NCBI GenBank assembly: GCA_035575095.1
Contig: DATLYF010000014.1
Coordinates: forward strand, 1 to 35,711
DNA from: DATLYF01 sp035575095
Lineage (GTDB): Bacteria; Pseudomonadota; Gammaproteobacteria; Competibacterales; Competibacteraceae
Reading direction: 5' to 3'
Length of the DNA stretch: 35,711 bases
Positions 1 through 8,789 of the stretch are shown here, piece by piece (position 1 is the stretch's first letter; each line of letters starts with the position of its first letter). A model generated the notes under the pieces. It did no database searches and was not told where the DNA came from. It saw nothing but the letters and a program-made list of their open reading frames with translations. Made by a program: the position numbers and the translations under genes.

Positions 1-666
1 CAGGGCCTGGCCGAGACGGCGGAAGAACTCTTCGTTGCTCAAGCCGCGGGCGCCGTCGGTTTCGCCCTTGTCCGGGTAGGCGAAGATCAGGTCGATATCG
101 GAGGAATAATTGAGCTCGCGCCCGCCCAGCTTGCCCATACCCAGCACTACCAGGTGCTGCGCCCGGCCCTCGGCGTCGCGGGGTACGCCGAAGCGCTGGC
201 ACAGCCGTTGATAGTGCCAGTCCAGGGCGGCATCGACCAGCACGTCGGCCAGCTCGGAAAGCGCCTCCAGGGTTTCCTCCAGGGACGCCTCGCCGGCCAG
301 GTCGCGCCAGGCGATGCGCACCATCTCCCGCCGCCGCAGCCGGCGCAGGGTGCCCGCCAGCGCCTCCTCGCTCGGCGCTTCGGCCAGCGGCGGCCGGCAG
401 CGCGCCGCCAGTACGCCCGAGGCATCGGCTGCGGCCAGCTCGCCGCCGGGCAGCAGCGCCGCCAGCAGGGCCGGCTCGCGAATGCAACTGCGAGCGACGA
501 ACTCGCTCATCGCCCAGACCCGCGCGATACGCTCCAGACTGTCGGGATTTTCGGGCGGGGCGAGACCGGCGCGCTCGGCGGCGGCCAGGTAATCGTGCCA
601 GTAGGCGCTGACCTCGGGTTGCAGGGCGGCGGGCAGGTGTGCTAGGGCGGATGCGAATGCGCTCAT
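1..666 (-). CDS. glnE: Bifunctional glutamine synthetase adenylyltransferase/deadenylylase, N-terminal part
   Basis: GlnE adds AMP to glutamine synthetase and removes it, in response to PII signals, in the cytoplasm. Only the first 222 codons lie in the window and the gene runs off the left edge in frame. The translation contains the typical N-terminal GlnE segment: a helical region, then the motif LGMGKLGGRELNYSSDIDL near residues 174-192, which is the nucleotidyltransferase core with its two metal-binding aspartates. I chose the ATG at 666 because the protein then begins MSAFASALAHL, and no better start precedes it before the next gene. The upstream gene (DUF945) is in the same direction 16 bases away, so the two may be co-transcribed. 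The family assignment is firm. The C-terminal adenylyltransferase domain cannot be judged here. Confidence 0.9.
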   Translation of the reverse strand, partial: MSAFASALAHLPAALQPEVSAYWHDYLAAAERAGLAPPENPDSLERIARVWAMSEFVARSCIREPALLAALLPGGELAAADASGVLAARCRPPLAEAPSEEALAGTLRRLRRREMVRIAWRDLAGEASLEETLEALSELADVLVDAALDWHYQRLCQRFGVPRDAEGRAQHLVVLGMGKLGGRELNYSSDIDLIFAYPDKGETDGARGLSNEEFFRRLGQAL

Positions 667-682
667 CGGCAGGTCCTCGGCA

Positions 683-1726
683 TCAGAGCAGTGGCAGGGG
701 CATGGTCTTGCCGTTGAACAGCAAGCGGCCCCCCTCGAAACGCAGCCGGGTACGGTAACGATCGCCGTCCTGGCGCAGGAAACCAGCAGCCTGGTACTGC
801 GCTAGCTGCTGCTCCACCCGCTCGTCGGCCAGCCGTTCCAGTTGCTGCAGCTCCGGACGCCGCCCCTGCGTTTCGGCATTGGCGCGCAGCTCCGTCACCA
901 GGCGCCGGCGCATCAGCATCCGCAGCCAGCCGCGGCTGATGGCCAGCTCCGCCTGGGCATGCTCGACCCAGCGCCCAAGTGCGCTCAGGGTGAGCGGCGG
1001 CACGCTCGTGAGCGGCGCCAGGCGGAATTCCACAGCGCCCTCCAGCTGGCCATCGGAGGTGTTGAGGCGCAGCGCCTGCACCCGGCCCTGCAGGCGCCGG
1101 CTGCTCTCGTCCAGGTTCAGCTCGAGATCCTCCAGCGCCAGCATGCCTTGTGCCGGGTCTACCCACTGCAGCCGCCCCAGCAGCAGGAAGCCGGCGCGCG
1201 GCTGGCCTTGCCGGTCCAGGTCGAGCAGGCCGTCGGCCCCGGAGAAGATCAATTGCCGGTCATCCTGGGTGATGCTGGCGGCGGGCAGCTGTAGCCGGTG
1301 CTCGCTGCTGCCGTCCAGGTGAATGCGCGACAGCAGCGGCGGCTGCCCACCCGCCTGCAGCGCCAGGCGCTGCGCCCAGGGACTGTCCGCCGGCCACTCT
1401 CCTTCCATCAGGGCGAGCAGTGGCCGCCAGGCGCGCCGGCCGCCGGCGGAAAGCGGCAGCGGGCCATGATGGATGCGCAGCCGCAGAGTGTAGGGCTGCA
1501 GGCGCTCGGCCAGGGCCTCCTCCGGCACTACCCTGAGCTCGGCGGCCGACGACCACCAGCCGCGCTCGAAGTACCGGGGCTCCAGGCGCAACCCGGGAAA
1601 TAGCTGCATCCGGCCGAGACGCTCGTGGAATAGCCACTCGGCACCGAAGCCGACGCCGGCCGCCAAACCGGCCAGCAGCAGTGCCAGCAGCGCGCCCAGT
1701 CCCAGCAATCCGCGCAGCAGACGCAT
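683..1726 (-). CDS. DUF945/YdgA-like membrane-anchored protein
   Basis: A 347-residue protein with a single N-terminal hydrophobic segment (about residues 5-28) followed by a soluble, mostly beta-rich region. The pattern (a signal anchor, a GAEWLFHERLG-like segment after it, conserved middle blocks such as FSGADGLLDLD and LEDLELNLDES) resembles the DUF945/YdgA family of inner-membrane or periplasmic proteins of unknown function. I chose the ATG at 1726, not an upstream in-frame ATG, because it is preceded by GGAGGAAAGAC and puts the hydrophobic anchor at the true N-terminus. It lies 16 bases upstream of glnE in the same direction and just below a strong terminator that ends the preceding glycan operon. 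No catalytic residues can be named. The family call is moderate and the function is unknown. Confidence 0.65.
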   Translation of the reverse strand: MRLLRGLLGLGALLALLLAGLAAGVGFGAEWLFHERLGRMQLFPGLRLEPRYFERGWWSSAAELRVVPEEALAERLQPYTLRLRIHHGPLPLSAGGRRAWRPLLALMEGEWPADSPWAQRLALQAGGQPPLLSRIHLDGSSEHRLQLPAASITQDDRQLIFSGADGLLDLDRQGQPRAGFLLLGRLQWVDPAQGMLALEDLELNLDESSRRLQGRVQALRLNTSDGQLEGAVEFRLAPLTSVPPLTLSALGRWVEHAQAELAISRGWLRMLMRRRLVTELRANAETQGRRPELQQLERLADERVEQQLAQYQAAGFLRQDGDRYRTRLRFEGGRLLFNGKTMPLPLL

Positions 1727-1777
1727 GTCTTTCCTCCCCGGTAGCTCCCGCGCTCGCATTATTTCACGCAGAAAAAA

Positions 1778-1801
1778 GCCCCGCACCGGCGGGTGCGGGG
1801 C
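1778..1801 (-). terminator. Rho-independent terminator of the minus-strand glycan operon
   Basis: A perfect 10-bp GC-rich stem (GCCCCGCACC pairing with GGTGCGGGGC) with a 4-base loop. On the minus strand it is followed directly by a T tract (complement of the A run at 1772-1777). It lies just after a short stretch that matches the end of groEL, so it may be the ancestral groEL terminator. It now ends the glycosyltransferase operon. Confidence 0.9.
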
Positions 1802-1832
1802 CTGGATCCTCGGATGAGCCGGGCGGCGCGGC

Positions 1833-1850
1833 TTACATCATGTCCATGCC
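1833..1850 (-). pseudogene. Remnant of a groEL 3' end (last five codons plus stop)
   Basis: Read on the minus strand, this stretch encodes Gly-Met-Asp-Met-Met followed by a TAA stop. Those are the last five residues of the GroEL encoded at 14092-15738. Sixteen consecutive bases (1835-1850) are identical to the groEL 3' end at 14094-14109. A strong terminator follows 30 bases downstream. The glycosyltransferase stop codon (1855-1857) is only four bases upstream. A chance match in exactly this place is very unlikely. I infer that the glycan cluster was inserted into, or recombined with, the 3' end of groEL. Confidence 0.8.
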
Positions 1851-1854
1851 CCGC

Positions 1855-3015
1855 CTAATACAGAGCCGAGTACAGTCGTACCGTGCGCTCCACACAGCGC
1901 TCCCAGGTCATCCCCGCCGCACGCTCCAGTCCGCACCTACGGGCATGGGCGCGCCAGGGTTCATCGAGCAGTACCCGCTCCAGAGCCGTTCGAACGGCAT
2001 CGATGTCGTCCGGCTCCACCAGCATGCCGGCCTCCCCCGCCACCTCCGGCAGCGAGGAGCGGTTGGAGGTCAGCACGGGCACACCCGAAGCCATCGCCTC
2101 CAGCACGGGCAGGCCAAAGCCCTCATAGATCGAGATAAAGCAGAATGCTCGCGCGCCTGCATATAGCAGCGGCAAGTCCTCCTCGGGCACATACCCCAGA
2201 TACTTCACCCAGCCACCTCTCTGCCCGCGATCGATCAGTTCATGCAAGCGGTCACTCAACCAGCCCTTCCCACCGGCCAGCACCAGCGGATAACGCGCAC
2301 GAACGCGGTCAGGCAGTAATTCATAGCCCCTGAGCAGGCTATCCAGCCTCTTGCGCGGCTCCACCGTCGACACACACAAGGCATAGCGTCCGGACTCGAC
2401 ACCATAACGGGTCAAAGTCATCTGTAGCTCATCAGCGGACCTCGGCGCAAAGTGCGGACTGACGCCAAGCGGTATTGCCGTCACCTTCTGCGCCGGCCAG
2501 CCGAAAAACTCGATCACTTCCCGACGCGTCGCCTCGGAGTCGGTGATCAAGTGATCGGCCCGTCGCAGGGTGTTCTTGATTTCCCGATCGAAATAGCGCC
2601 ACCGGGCCGCTGGATGGGTATCCGGAAACTTGTAGGTCGACAAGTCGTGTACCGTCGCCACGCCCGGACCCGAGATCGGCGGCAGGAAATAATTGGGTGA
2701 ATGGAATATGCGATCGCCCAGCGCATGCAATCGATACGCATAGAGCAGCGGCGACAGCCGAGCATAGGCAGCGACTGCCCATGTCCGGCTCGACAGCCAT
2801 TTCCGCGCCGATATGGCCAGGGCGCGCCGTGTCGGTATCGTAGATTTCGGGTTCTCCAGCAGCGCTGCCGGATCCGGCACCCAGCGGCCCATCGAAAAGA
2901 AGCGCACCTCGTCCAGCTCCGGATGCTCGGCAAGCCGCGATGCCAGCTCCCAGGCATAGCGGCCGATACCGGTCAAGGGCGGAAAGATCGCGTCTACGCC
3001 GAAAATCAGCTTCAC
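1855..3015 (-). CDS. Glycosyltransferase family 4 (retaining, GT-B fold)
   Basis: A 386-residue cytoplasmic or membrane-associated glycosyltransferase that would transfer a sugar from a nucleotide donor to a growing glycan. The N-terminal half begins MKLIFGVDAIFPPLTGIGRYA, with the glycine-rich acceptor-side loop of GT4 enzymes. The C-terminal half carries TVEPRKRLDSLL near residue 217 and the EX7E motif (E298 to E306, in YEGFGLPVLEAM). The donor is probably GDP-D-rhamnose or GDP-mannose, because the enzymes making these sugars are encoded directly upstream. Its ATG overlaps the rmd stop by four bases, which indicates translational coupling. It is the last gene of the operon and ends four bases before the groEL-tail remnant. 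Sugar and linkage cannot be read from sequence. Confidence 0.88.
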   Translation of the reverse strand: MKLIFGVDAIFPPLTGIGRYAWELASRLAEHPELDEVRFFSMGRWVPDPAALLENPKSTIPTRRALAISARKWLSSRTWAVAAYARLSPLLYAYRLHALGDRIFHSPNYFLPPISGPGVATVHDLSTYKFPDTHPAARWRYFDREIKNTLRRADHLITDSEATRREVIEFFGWPAQKVTAIPLGVSPHFAPRSADELQMTLTRYGVESGRYALCVSTVEPRKRLDSLLRGYELLPDRVRARYPLVLAGGKGWLSDRLHELIDRGQRGGWVKYLGYVPEEDLPLLYAGARAFCFISIYEGFGLPVLEAMASGVPVLTSNRSSLPEVAGEAGMLVEPDDIDAVRTALERVLLDEPWRAHARRCGLERAAGMTWERCVERTVRLYSALY

Positions 3016-3908
3016 GCCCGCGTCTCGAGCATCCAGCGCAATGTTTCTTCCAGTGGCGGCGAACTCCAGGCCCCTATCAAGCTCACCAGCCGGGCCGGGT
3101 CGCCGCGCAGCGATCGCACCTCGTTGGCCCGGACGAATGCGGGATTCACCTCCACTTCGAGCGAATGACCGGATAGCGCTTCTGCCATCGCCAGGACCTC
3201 ACGCAGTGAATGCGTCTGCCCGGAACAGACATTCACCGTTTGTCCCAGCGGTTTGCACTCCAGCAAACGCCGATAGGCCTGGGCCACGGCACGCACATCG
3301 CTGAAATCGCGCCAGACATCCAGATTGCCTAGTTCGATCTTCGCCACGCGCCGCCGGAAGTGGGACACGATCTTAGGCAGCAGGAAGCTCTCCGCCTGCC
3401 CCACGCCGGTGTAGTTGAAGGGCCGCACGATCACGATAGGCAGCGTGTCCATCCACAAATTCGCCATGTGTTCCATAGCGAGCTTGCTGACGGCGTAGTC
3501 ATTGGCAGGCCTGGAGGGGGTCGCCTCCGTGATCACCGCCGCGGTCGCATTGCCATAAACGTTGGCACTACTCGCCAGCAGGATACACTCGACATCGCTC
3601 CTGGAATCTGCCAGCGCCTGCAACAGGTTCCGAGTGCCCATCAGATTGACGCGGTAGAAGTCGTTGGCATCACCGTGTGCGACGAACGCGACCGCCGCCA
3701 GATGAACGACGGCCTGCGGCCGGATCTCGGCGATCACGCGCCGCAATCCGGCGAGATCCTGCAAGTCCACCTGGCGATAGTGGGCATCGGCCGATGCATG
3801 GGTGCCGATACCGAACACTTCATAGCCTGCGCTGGCAAGTTCAGCGGCCACATAGCGTCCGGTAAAGCCCCCCACCCCTGTGATCAATGCGCGCTTGTCC
3901 ACGGCCAT
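3012..3908 (-). CDS. rmd: GDP-6-deoxy-D-mannose (GDP-4-keto-6-deoxymannose) reductase, RMD type
   Basis: A 298-residue short-chain dehydrogenase of the NAD-dependent epimerase/dehydratase family. It has the dinucleotide-binding loop GVGGFTG at residues 11-17, a catalytic serine in ASSANVYG (about 113), and the Y138-x3-K142 pair in YAVSK. Together with Gmd, encoded three bases upstream, it would reduce GDP-4-keto-6-deoxy-D-mannose to GDP-D-rhamnose in the cytoplasm. Length and the gmd neighbour favour an RMD over a GDP-fucose synthase, which is usually longer and both epimerises and reduces. A related reductase making another 6-deoxyhexose (for example GDP-6-deoxy-D-talose) cannot be excluded. 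It overlaps the downstream glycosyltransferase gene by four bases. Confidence 0.78.
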   Translation of the reverse strand: MAVDKRALITGVGGFTGRYVAAELASAGYEVFGIGTHASADAHYRQVDLQDLAGLRRVIAEIRPQAVVHLAAVAFVAHGDANDFYRVNLMGTRNLLQALADSRSDVECILLASSANVYGNATAAVITEATPSRPANDYAVSKLAMEHMANLWMDTLPIVIVRPFNYTGVGQAESFLLPKIVSHFRRRVAKIELGNLDVWRDFSDVRAVAQAYRRLLECKPLGQTVNVCSGQTHSLREVLAMAEALSGHSLEVEVNPAFVRANEVRSLRGDPARLVSLIGAWSSPPLEETLRWMLETRA

Positions 3909-3911
3909 GGG

Positions 3912-4949
3912 TTAGAACGAAAAACCGCGCTCGTTACGCCGGATATCGGCCTCGACCATCATCTGGCACAATTCCTCCAGTGTGGTCTTCGGCTCCCAGT
4001 CCAGCTTGGCCTTGGCCTTGGCGGGATTGCCGATCAGCAGATCCACCTCGGCGGGTCGGTAGAACTTCGGATTCACCCGCACCAGCACCTTTCCGCTTGC
4101 GCTGCAGCGCCCCTCTTCCTTCTCACCCCGCCCCCGCCATTCGATGTCGAATCCGGCGGCCTTGAAGGCCATGGTCGCGAAATCGCGCACCGTCTCGGTA
4201 CGATTGGTGGCCAGCACGTAAGTGTCGGGCTCCTCGGCCTGCAGCATGCGCCACATGCCTTCGACATATTCCTTGGCATAGCCCCAGTCGCGCCTGGCAT
4301 CCAGATTGCCCAGTTCCAGCACCTCCAGCTTGCCCAGCTTGATCTTGGCCGCGCCGTCGGTGATTTTGCGGGTGACGAATTCCCGGCCGCGTAGAGGAGA
4401 CTCGTGGTTGAACAGGATGCCGCTGCAGCCGAAGATGTCGTAGGACTCCCGGTAATTGACCGTGATCCAGTGGGCATAGAGCTTTGCCACGCCGTAGGGG
4501 CTACGAGGATAGAACGGCGTGGATTCGTCCTGTGGCACTGCCTGCACCTTACCAAACATCTCGGAGGTGGACGCCTGGTAGAAGCGGATCTTCGAGTTGA
4601 CGGTCCGGATCGCTTCCAGCAGGTTCAGCGCTCCGATGCCGGTGATCTTGGCCGTCGTCACCGGCTGCTCGAACGATACGCCCACGAAGCTCTGCGCCGC
4701 CAGGTTATAGACCTCCGTGGCAGCAGTGCTTTGCAGCAGGCGAATGCTGGTGGACAGATCGGTGAGGTCGTATTCCATCAGATGCAGGTTCGGATGACCG
4801 GCGATGCCCAGCTCCTCGATGCGCCAGAAGTTCACCGAGCTGGTGCGGCGGTAGGTACCGTAGACGGTGTAGCCCTTGTCCAGCAGCAGTTGCGCCAGAT
4901 AGGCGCCGTCCTGACCGGTGATGCCGGTGATAATGGCAGACTGCTTCAT
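3912..4949 (-). CDS. gmd: GDP-mannose 4,6-dehydratase
   Basis: Converts GDP-D-mannose to GDP-4-keto-6-deoxy-D-mannose, the common precursor of GDP-D-rhamnose, GDP-L-fucose and others. The translation begins MKQSAIITGITGQDGAYLA, with the nucleotide-binding GITGQDG loop. It then shows the family motif STSEMFG near residues 127-133 and the Y152-x3-K156 pair in PYGVAK. The length (345 residues) is typical. An alternative start at 4970, preceded by GGAG at good spacing, would add seven residues (MNMQGRE). I kept 4949 because it matches the usual family N-terminus and has an AGGG seven to eight bases upstream. It starts two bases before the stop of the upstream glycosyltransferase gene, which indicates tight coupling. 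The call is firm. Confidence 0.93.
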   Translation of the reverse strand: MKQSAIITGITGQDGAYLAQLLLDKGYTVYGTYRRTSSVNFWRIEELGIAGHPNLHLMEYDLTDLSTSIRLLQSTAATEVYNLAAQSFVGVSFEQPVTTAKITGIGALNLLEAIRTVNSKIRFYQASTSEMFGKVQAVPQDESTPFYPRSPYGVAKLYAHWITVNYRESYDIFGCSGILFNHESPLRGREFVTRKITDGAAKIKLGKLEVLELGNLDARRDWGYAKEYVEGMWRMLQAEEPDTYVLATNRTETVRDFATMAFKAAGFDIEWRGRGEKEEGRCSASGKVLVRVNPKFYRPAEVDLLIGNPAKAKAKLDWEPKTTLEELCQMMVEADIRRNERGFSF

Positions 4950-4950
4950 C

Positions 4951-7900
4951 TCACGCCCTTGCATATTCATTTTCCACTCCAGGTATTTCCATATCGGCTG
5001 CGACGGGCTGGAACAGATGCCCACTGAACCGCGCCGTGCGTCGTTCTTGACCGGGCATCCAACGGCTATACCAGCGATCCCCCAGGATGATGTCTTTCAA
5101 CCGCTCGGCGCTTTCCCGCCAGGTTAGCCACGGCATCTTTTCCACCGAAGGCTGCTTGCCGGCTTCAAAAAGTGCCAGCCAGCGCTTGATCGTACCGGCC
5201 AGATCCTCACCCGACATTCCACTGAAATAGAAGGCATGATCACCTGCGACCTCGCGAAATACCGGGATATCGCGCGCAATGATCGGCAGTTTGTGTTGCG
5301 CGGCTTCGATCAGCGGCAGGCCGAAGCCTTCGCCTTCGGAGGCGGCGATCAGGCAGGTGGAAGCGGCATAGACCTTTTCCAGGTATTCGTCGCTGATGCC
5401 TTCCAGCCAGAACAAGCGTTTGCCAAGTTCCCTGTGGTGGCGCAGTTTTTTAACCAGTGCTTCTACCATCCAACCCTGCTTGCCGACGATGACGAGGTTA
5501 GCGTGCACCCCCTCCTCCCACAACTGCTCGAAGGCCGCCAGGGTTTGGGCATGGCCCTTGCGCGGCTCCAAGGTGCTAACCATCAGGAAGCTGGGGCACG
5601 AGGACAGTGCGTTCAGCACCTGCTCCCCATCGACGGGCATGCCTTGGGTCGGTATGGAAGCGGCAACATCCGCGCCCAGGTGGAACCAGCCAATCTGGAA
5701 CGGGCGCAAGCGTTGCGGTCCGTTCACTTGTAACCACTCGGTGAGTTCGTCAGCCACGGCACGGGAGATGCACAGTGCGCCGTCGGCCTGGGCGATGGTC
5801 TGCAACCATCGTACGTGGTTTGCTGCCGCACCTTCCGGGAAACTGTGTGGCAGCAATACAGGCAAGAGATCATATACAACAAAATAGACCTGTACGCCGA
5901 TTCGGCGCAGGAACGCCAAATAATCCGCCTGACTCGGAACAACATTCGGCTGCAAGTCCAGTCCCAGGAAGATATCTCCTTGCTGAGCCTCAATAGGCGT
6001 ATCCTCGAATCCATCGACCAGGCAATCCAGGAAGCGAAGAGTGAATTGTCGGGCATAGCGATAGTTTGGCTGATTAGGCGTCGCATATACCGGTTCCACC
6101 CGATAACCTGCCGGAGGATTGGCAAGCAACTCCTTGAGAACACTGCGCACCACACGCTGTATCCCACTCCTGGCGTCTCGCTGAACCAGTTCGGAAATAT
6201 CGACAAGCAACTGGCGAGCAGGCCGCTTGAGCGGCATGTTCTGAGCGATGGACTCGGCCAGCGCCCCCCAAACAGCGCCTTCGGGCGGAGCATTTTCCAG
6301 CGCTGCAATAGCTTGCACTAGCGCCCGCCGATCAGTCTGTGCACTTGCGTAGAAGGATTCGATGGCCCGGGCATATTGCTCGGCACATGCGCGGGGAGCA
6401 TGACGGGAACGAATCACCTCGCGGGCACGAAGGCTCAGCATCAGGCGCCTTTCCCCGTCCCGCCAAAGACTTTCGAGAGCTGCGATCAGAGCCTTGTCAT
6501 CGAACTCATCAGGCAGCAGCCACACGGCATCAGCCGGTAAATCAGCCATCGAGCCGTTGGCGTTGACGATGGTGGGCAGGCCATAATTCATGCAGTCCAG
6601 CACGGCAGCAGAGGTTTCGCCCCGGGAGAGTGTGCGTAATTGCACCGCCATGTCGGCCGCGGCGAGGTAATGCCGGAACCGTTCGGCATCCGTCCAGCCG
6701 GTGATGAGGATTCGATCCTGCAAGCCGCTACGGCGAATCGCTTCCTGTAACTGGCTGCCGTACTGTCCTCCGTGGTTTTCTCCCACAAAAATCAACTTGC
6801 AACGGCTATCCTGCGCGAGGCCGGAAGCCAGCCAAGCCTCCAGCAAACGATGATTCTGCTTGGTCGGCCCCAACAGCCCGAAACTGCAGATAACGAACTC
6901 ATCCTCCGCAAGACCCAGATTCGATCTGGCTGTCCCACGTCTGTCAAGCCGAGCCGGCACGCGAAGAAGCGGGATGATCGACCAATCGTTCGCCAGTTCC
7001 GCGCCATACCAGTCATCTGCCAATCGACCCGAATAAGCGGAGTGGGCAATGACACCCACGGCCTGATGCACTACACTGAAGTTGCACGGGTATTTGAAAA
7101 CCACATCCGCCATATCACGAGCGTGGAACCGCTCCTGTATCGCAGAGTAGCCATGCGCCTGATAGAGTTCCCGCACCCAGGCGTGAGGCGCAAGTCCATG
7201 CTTTTCTCTGTGCACCTGAATCCCACTAAGGAAAAAGTCGTGCAACACCACCACGCCGGGGCAGCGCTCCAGCAGCTCGAACATGTGCCGGTGGTAATCT
7301 GAATTACCGAAGTGATAGAGCACTCGATCATAGCGATCTGCATGTTCGACAAACCATTCAACCGTACGAATGGGGCAACAGGCCTTGATCCAGGCGTCCG
7401 AGACTTGCGCCTGGGCAATGATCACCTCGATGTCGTAATAGCGGGCCAGCTCGGGTAGCAGCTCGGCGCTGTAATCGGCAATACCGCTGCGCTCCGGCGG
7501 CAGTGGCGAGATGTAAGCGAGCTTCGGCCGCCGGCCGGGAAAATGCACCGACGATGTAGCTTGCTTACGTTGCGAATGAAAATTCTCGAATGCTGCGATG
7601 GCACGTTTTGCGCTTTCATTCCAGGAAAACTTATTGGCCTGTTCCAGACTGTGGCGGGCCAATTCGCCACGGAAAGCGGCGTCGGTTATAACCTGAGCGA
7701 TCTTGCTCGTAATCGCCGCGTCGGAGAAAGGATCGAACAGAGCATCTTCACGGCCGATCACCTCCGGCAGACTGGAGGTGTTGGCAGCGATGACTGGCGC
7801 ACCGCATGACATGGCCTCAAGCGCCGGAAGGCCGAAGCCTTCGTGCCAAGAAGGGAAGACGAACAGCTTGCACAGGTTGTACAGGGCAACCAGATCCTCC

Positions 7901-8787
7901 TCGGGCACGAACCCTGTCAGGATAACCTCATCGCTTTTCAAGCTCTGCTGCCTGATCAGTTGCTCCAGCGCACTGCGACTCTCCGGTTGCACCGAGCAAA
8001 CAATGGCAAGCTGGTGCGCGCGCCGCAGCTCCACGGGCAGCTTGGCAAAGCTGCGGATCAGTCTTTCGATGTTCTTGCGGGGATCGATGCCACCTGTATA
8101 CATCAGAAAAGGGCGGGTCAGGCCATATTTCTGCCGCAGACCCTGCTCGGCAGTCGACGAGATTTTCAGCCGACGAAAATGCGCATCGGCTGCAGTGGAG
8201 ATATTCACCACGCGATCCTGCGGCAAGCCTAGGTAGTCGATTCCTTCGCGGCGAGAGGATTCGGAAATGGCAAGCCATAGATCGGCTCGCCGAAGATGAT
8301 CGATTTTTTTCAGATACCAGCTTTCAATCGCTGGGTTTTTCAGATACGAACGATGGTGAATATAAGGAATCAAATCGTAGAGCGTTACCGCCGTAGGCAT
8401 TTCAGACAAAAAAGCACCGATACTGGTGACGGCATTATCACCAAAACCTTCGAAAAGGCTGGTTACATGGATGATATCGGGCCGCAAGTTCGCCAAAAAC
8501 GCCTCACGCAGATTTTCAGCAACTTTTCTACGCCAGGTATTTGTCGGGTCGATATCACCAACCGGCCCCGGTGCCTGCCAGACCCTAATGTTTTCTTGCG
8601 GCAACAGGCCATCAAAGACAGCACGAATAGGCTCGATGGTTTCAGGGAACAGTCCATTGAGCGCAATCAACACCTCATGCTCGCCCCGATTGCGAATAAT
8701 GGCGTGGGCAAGAGACAACGTATAGCGACCGATGCCACGTTTGGCACTGGAGCCCTGCGCGCCCTGCAAATCCAGCACGATACGCAT
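4951..8787 (-). CDS. Three-module glycosyltransferase (GT4-GT4-GT4)
   Basis: A 1278-residue protein with three successive GT-B-type glycosyltransferase modules. Module 1 spans roughly residues 1-410: MRIVLDLQGAQ start, GGIDPRKNIERL near 232, EX7E motif in HEGFGLPALE near 315-324. Module 2 spans roughly 420-815: ISPLPPERSGIADYS start, GLLGPTKQNH near 637, and a degenerate acidic motif in SRGETSAAVLD near 721-731. Module 3 spans roughly 858-1240: LLVDISEL start, TLEPRKGH near 1072, EX7E in EGEGFGLPLIE near 1151-1161. The start at 8787 has a strong GGAGG-rich ribosome site two bases after the preceding stop. The frame stays open upstream inside the methyltransferase gene, but that part is antigenic noise, not protein-like. 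Such multi-domain enzymes usually make repeating units with different linkages, as in D-rhamnan or mannan O-antigens. Donor specificity is inferred only from the neighbouring GDP-sugar genes. Confidence 0.88.
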   Translation of the reverse strand: MRIVLDLQGAQGSSAKRGIGRYTLSLAHAIIRNRGEHEVLIALNGLFPETIEPIRAVFDGLLPQENIRVWQAPGPVGDIDPTNTWRRKVAENLREAFLANLRPDIIHVTSLFEGFGDNAVTSIGAFLSEMPTAVTLYDLIPYIHHRSYLKNPAIESWYLKKIDHLRRADLWLAISESSRREGIDYLGLPQDRVVNISTAADAHFRRLKISSTAEQGLRQKYGLTRPFLMYTGGIDPRKNIERLIRSFAKLPVELRRAHQLAIVCSVQPESRSALEQLIRQQSLKSDEVILTGFVPEEDLVALYNLCKLFVFPSWHEGFGLPALEAMSCGAPVIAANTSSLPEVIGREDALFDPFSDAAITSKIAQVITDAAFRGELARHSLEQANKFSWNESAKRAIAAFENFHSQRKQATSSVHFPGRRPKLAYISPLPPERSGIADYSAELLPELARYYDIEVIIAQAQVSDAWIKACCPIRTVEWFVEHADRYDRVLYHFGNSDYHRHMFELLERCPGVVVLHDFFLSGIQVHREKHGLAPHAWVRELYQAHGYSAIQERFHARDMADVVFKYPCNFSVVHQAVGVIAHSAYSGRLADDWYGAELANDWSIIPLLRVPARLDRRGTARSNLGLAEDEFVICSFGLLGPTKQNHRLLEAWLASGLAQDSRCKLIFVGENHGGQYGSQLQEAIRRSGLQDRILITGWTDAERFRHYLAAADMAVQLRTLSRGETSAAVLDCMNYGLPTIVNANGSMADLPADAVWLLPDEFDDKALIAALESLWRDGERRLMLSLRAREVIRSRHAPRACAEQYARAIESFYASAQTDRRALVQAIAALENAPPEGAVWGALAESIAQNMPLKRPARQLLVDISELVQRDARSGIQRVVRSVLKELLANPPAGYRVEPVYATPNQPNYRYARQFTLRFLDCLVDGFEDTPIEAQQGDIFLGLDLQPNVVPSQADYLAFLRRIGVQVYFVVYDLLPVLLPHSFPEGAAANHVRWLQTIAQADGALCISRAVADELTEWLQVNGPQRLRPFQIGWFHLGADVAASIPTQGMPVDGEQVLNALSSCPSFLMVSTLEPRKGHAQTLAAFEQLWEEGVHANLVIVGKQGWMVEALVKKLRHHRELGKRLFWLEGISDEYLEKVYAASTCLIAASEGEGFGLPLIEAAQHKLPIIARDIPVFREVAGDHAFYFSGMSGEDLAGTIKRWLALFEAGKQPSVEKMPWLTWRESAERLKDIILGDRWYSRWMPGQERRTARFSGHLFQPVAADMEIPGVENEYARA

Positions 8788-8789
8788 AC

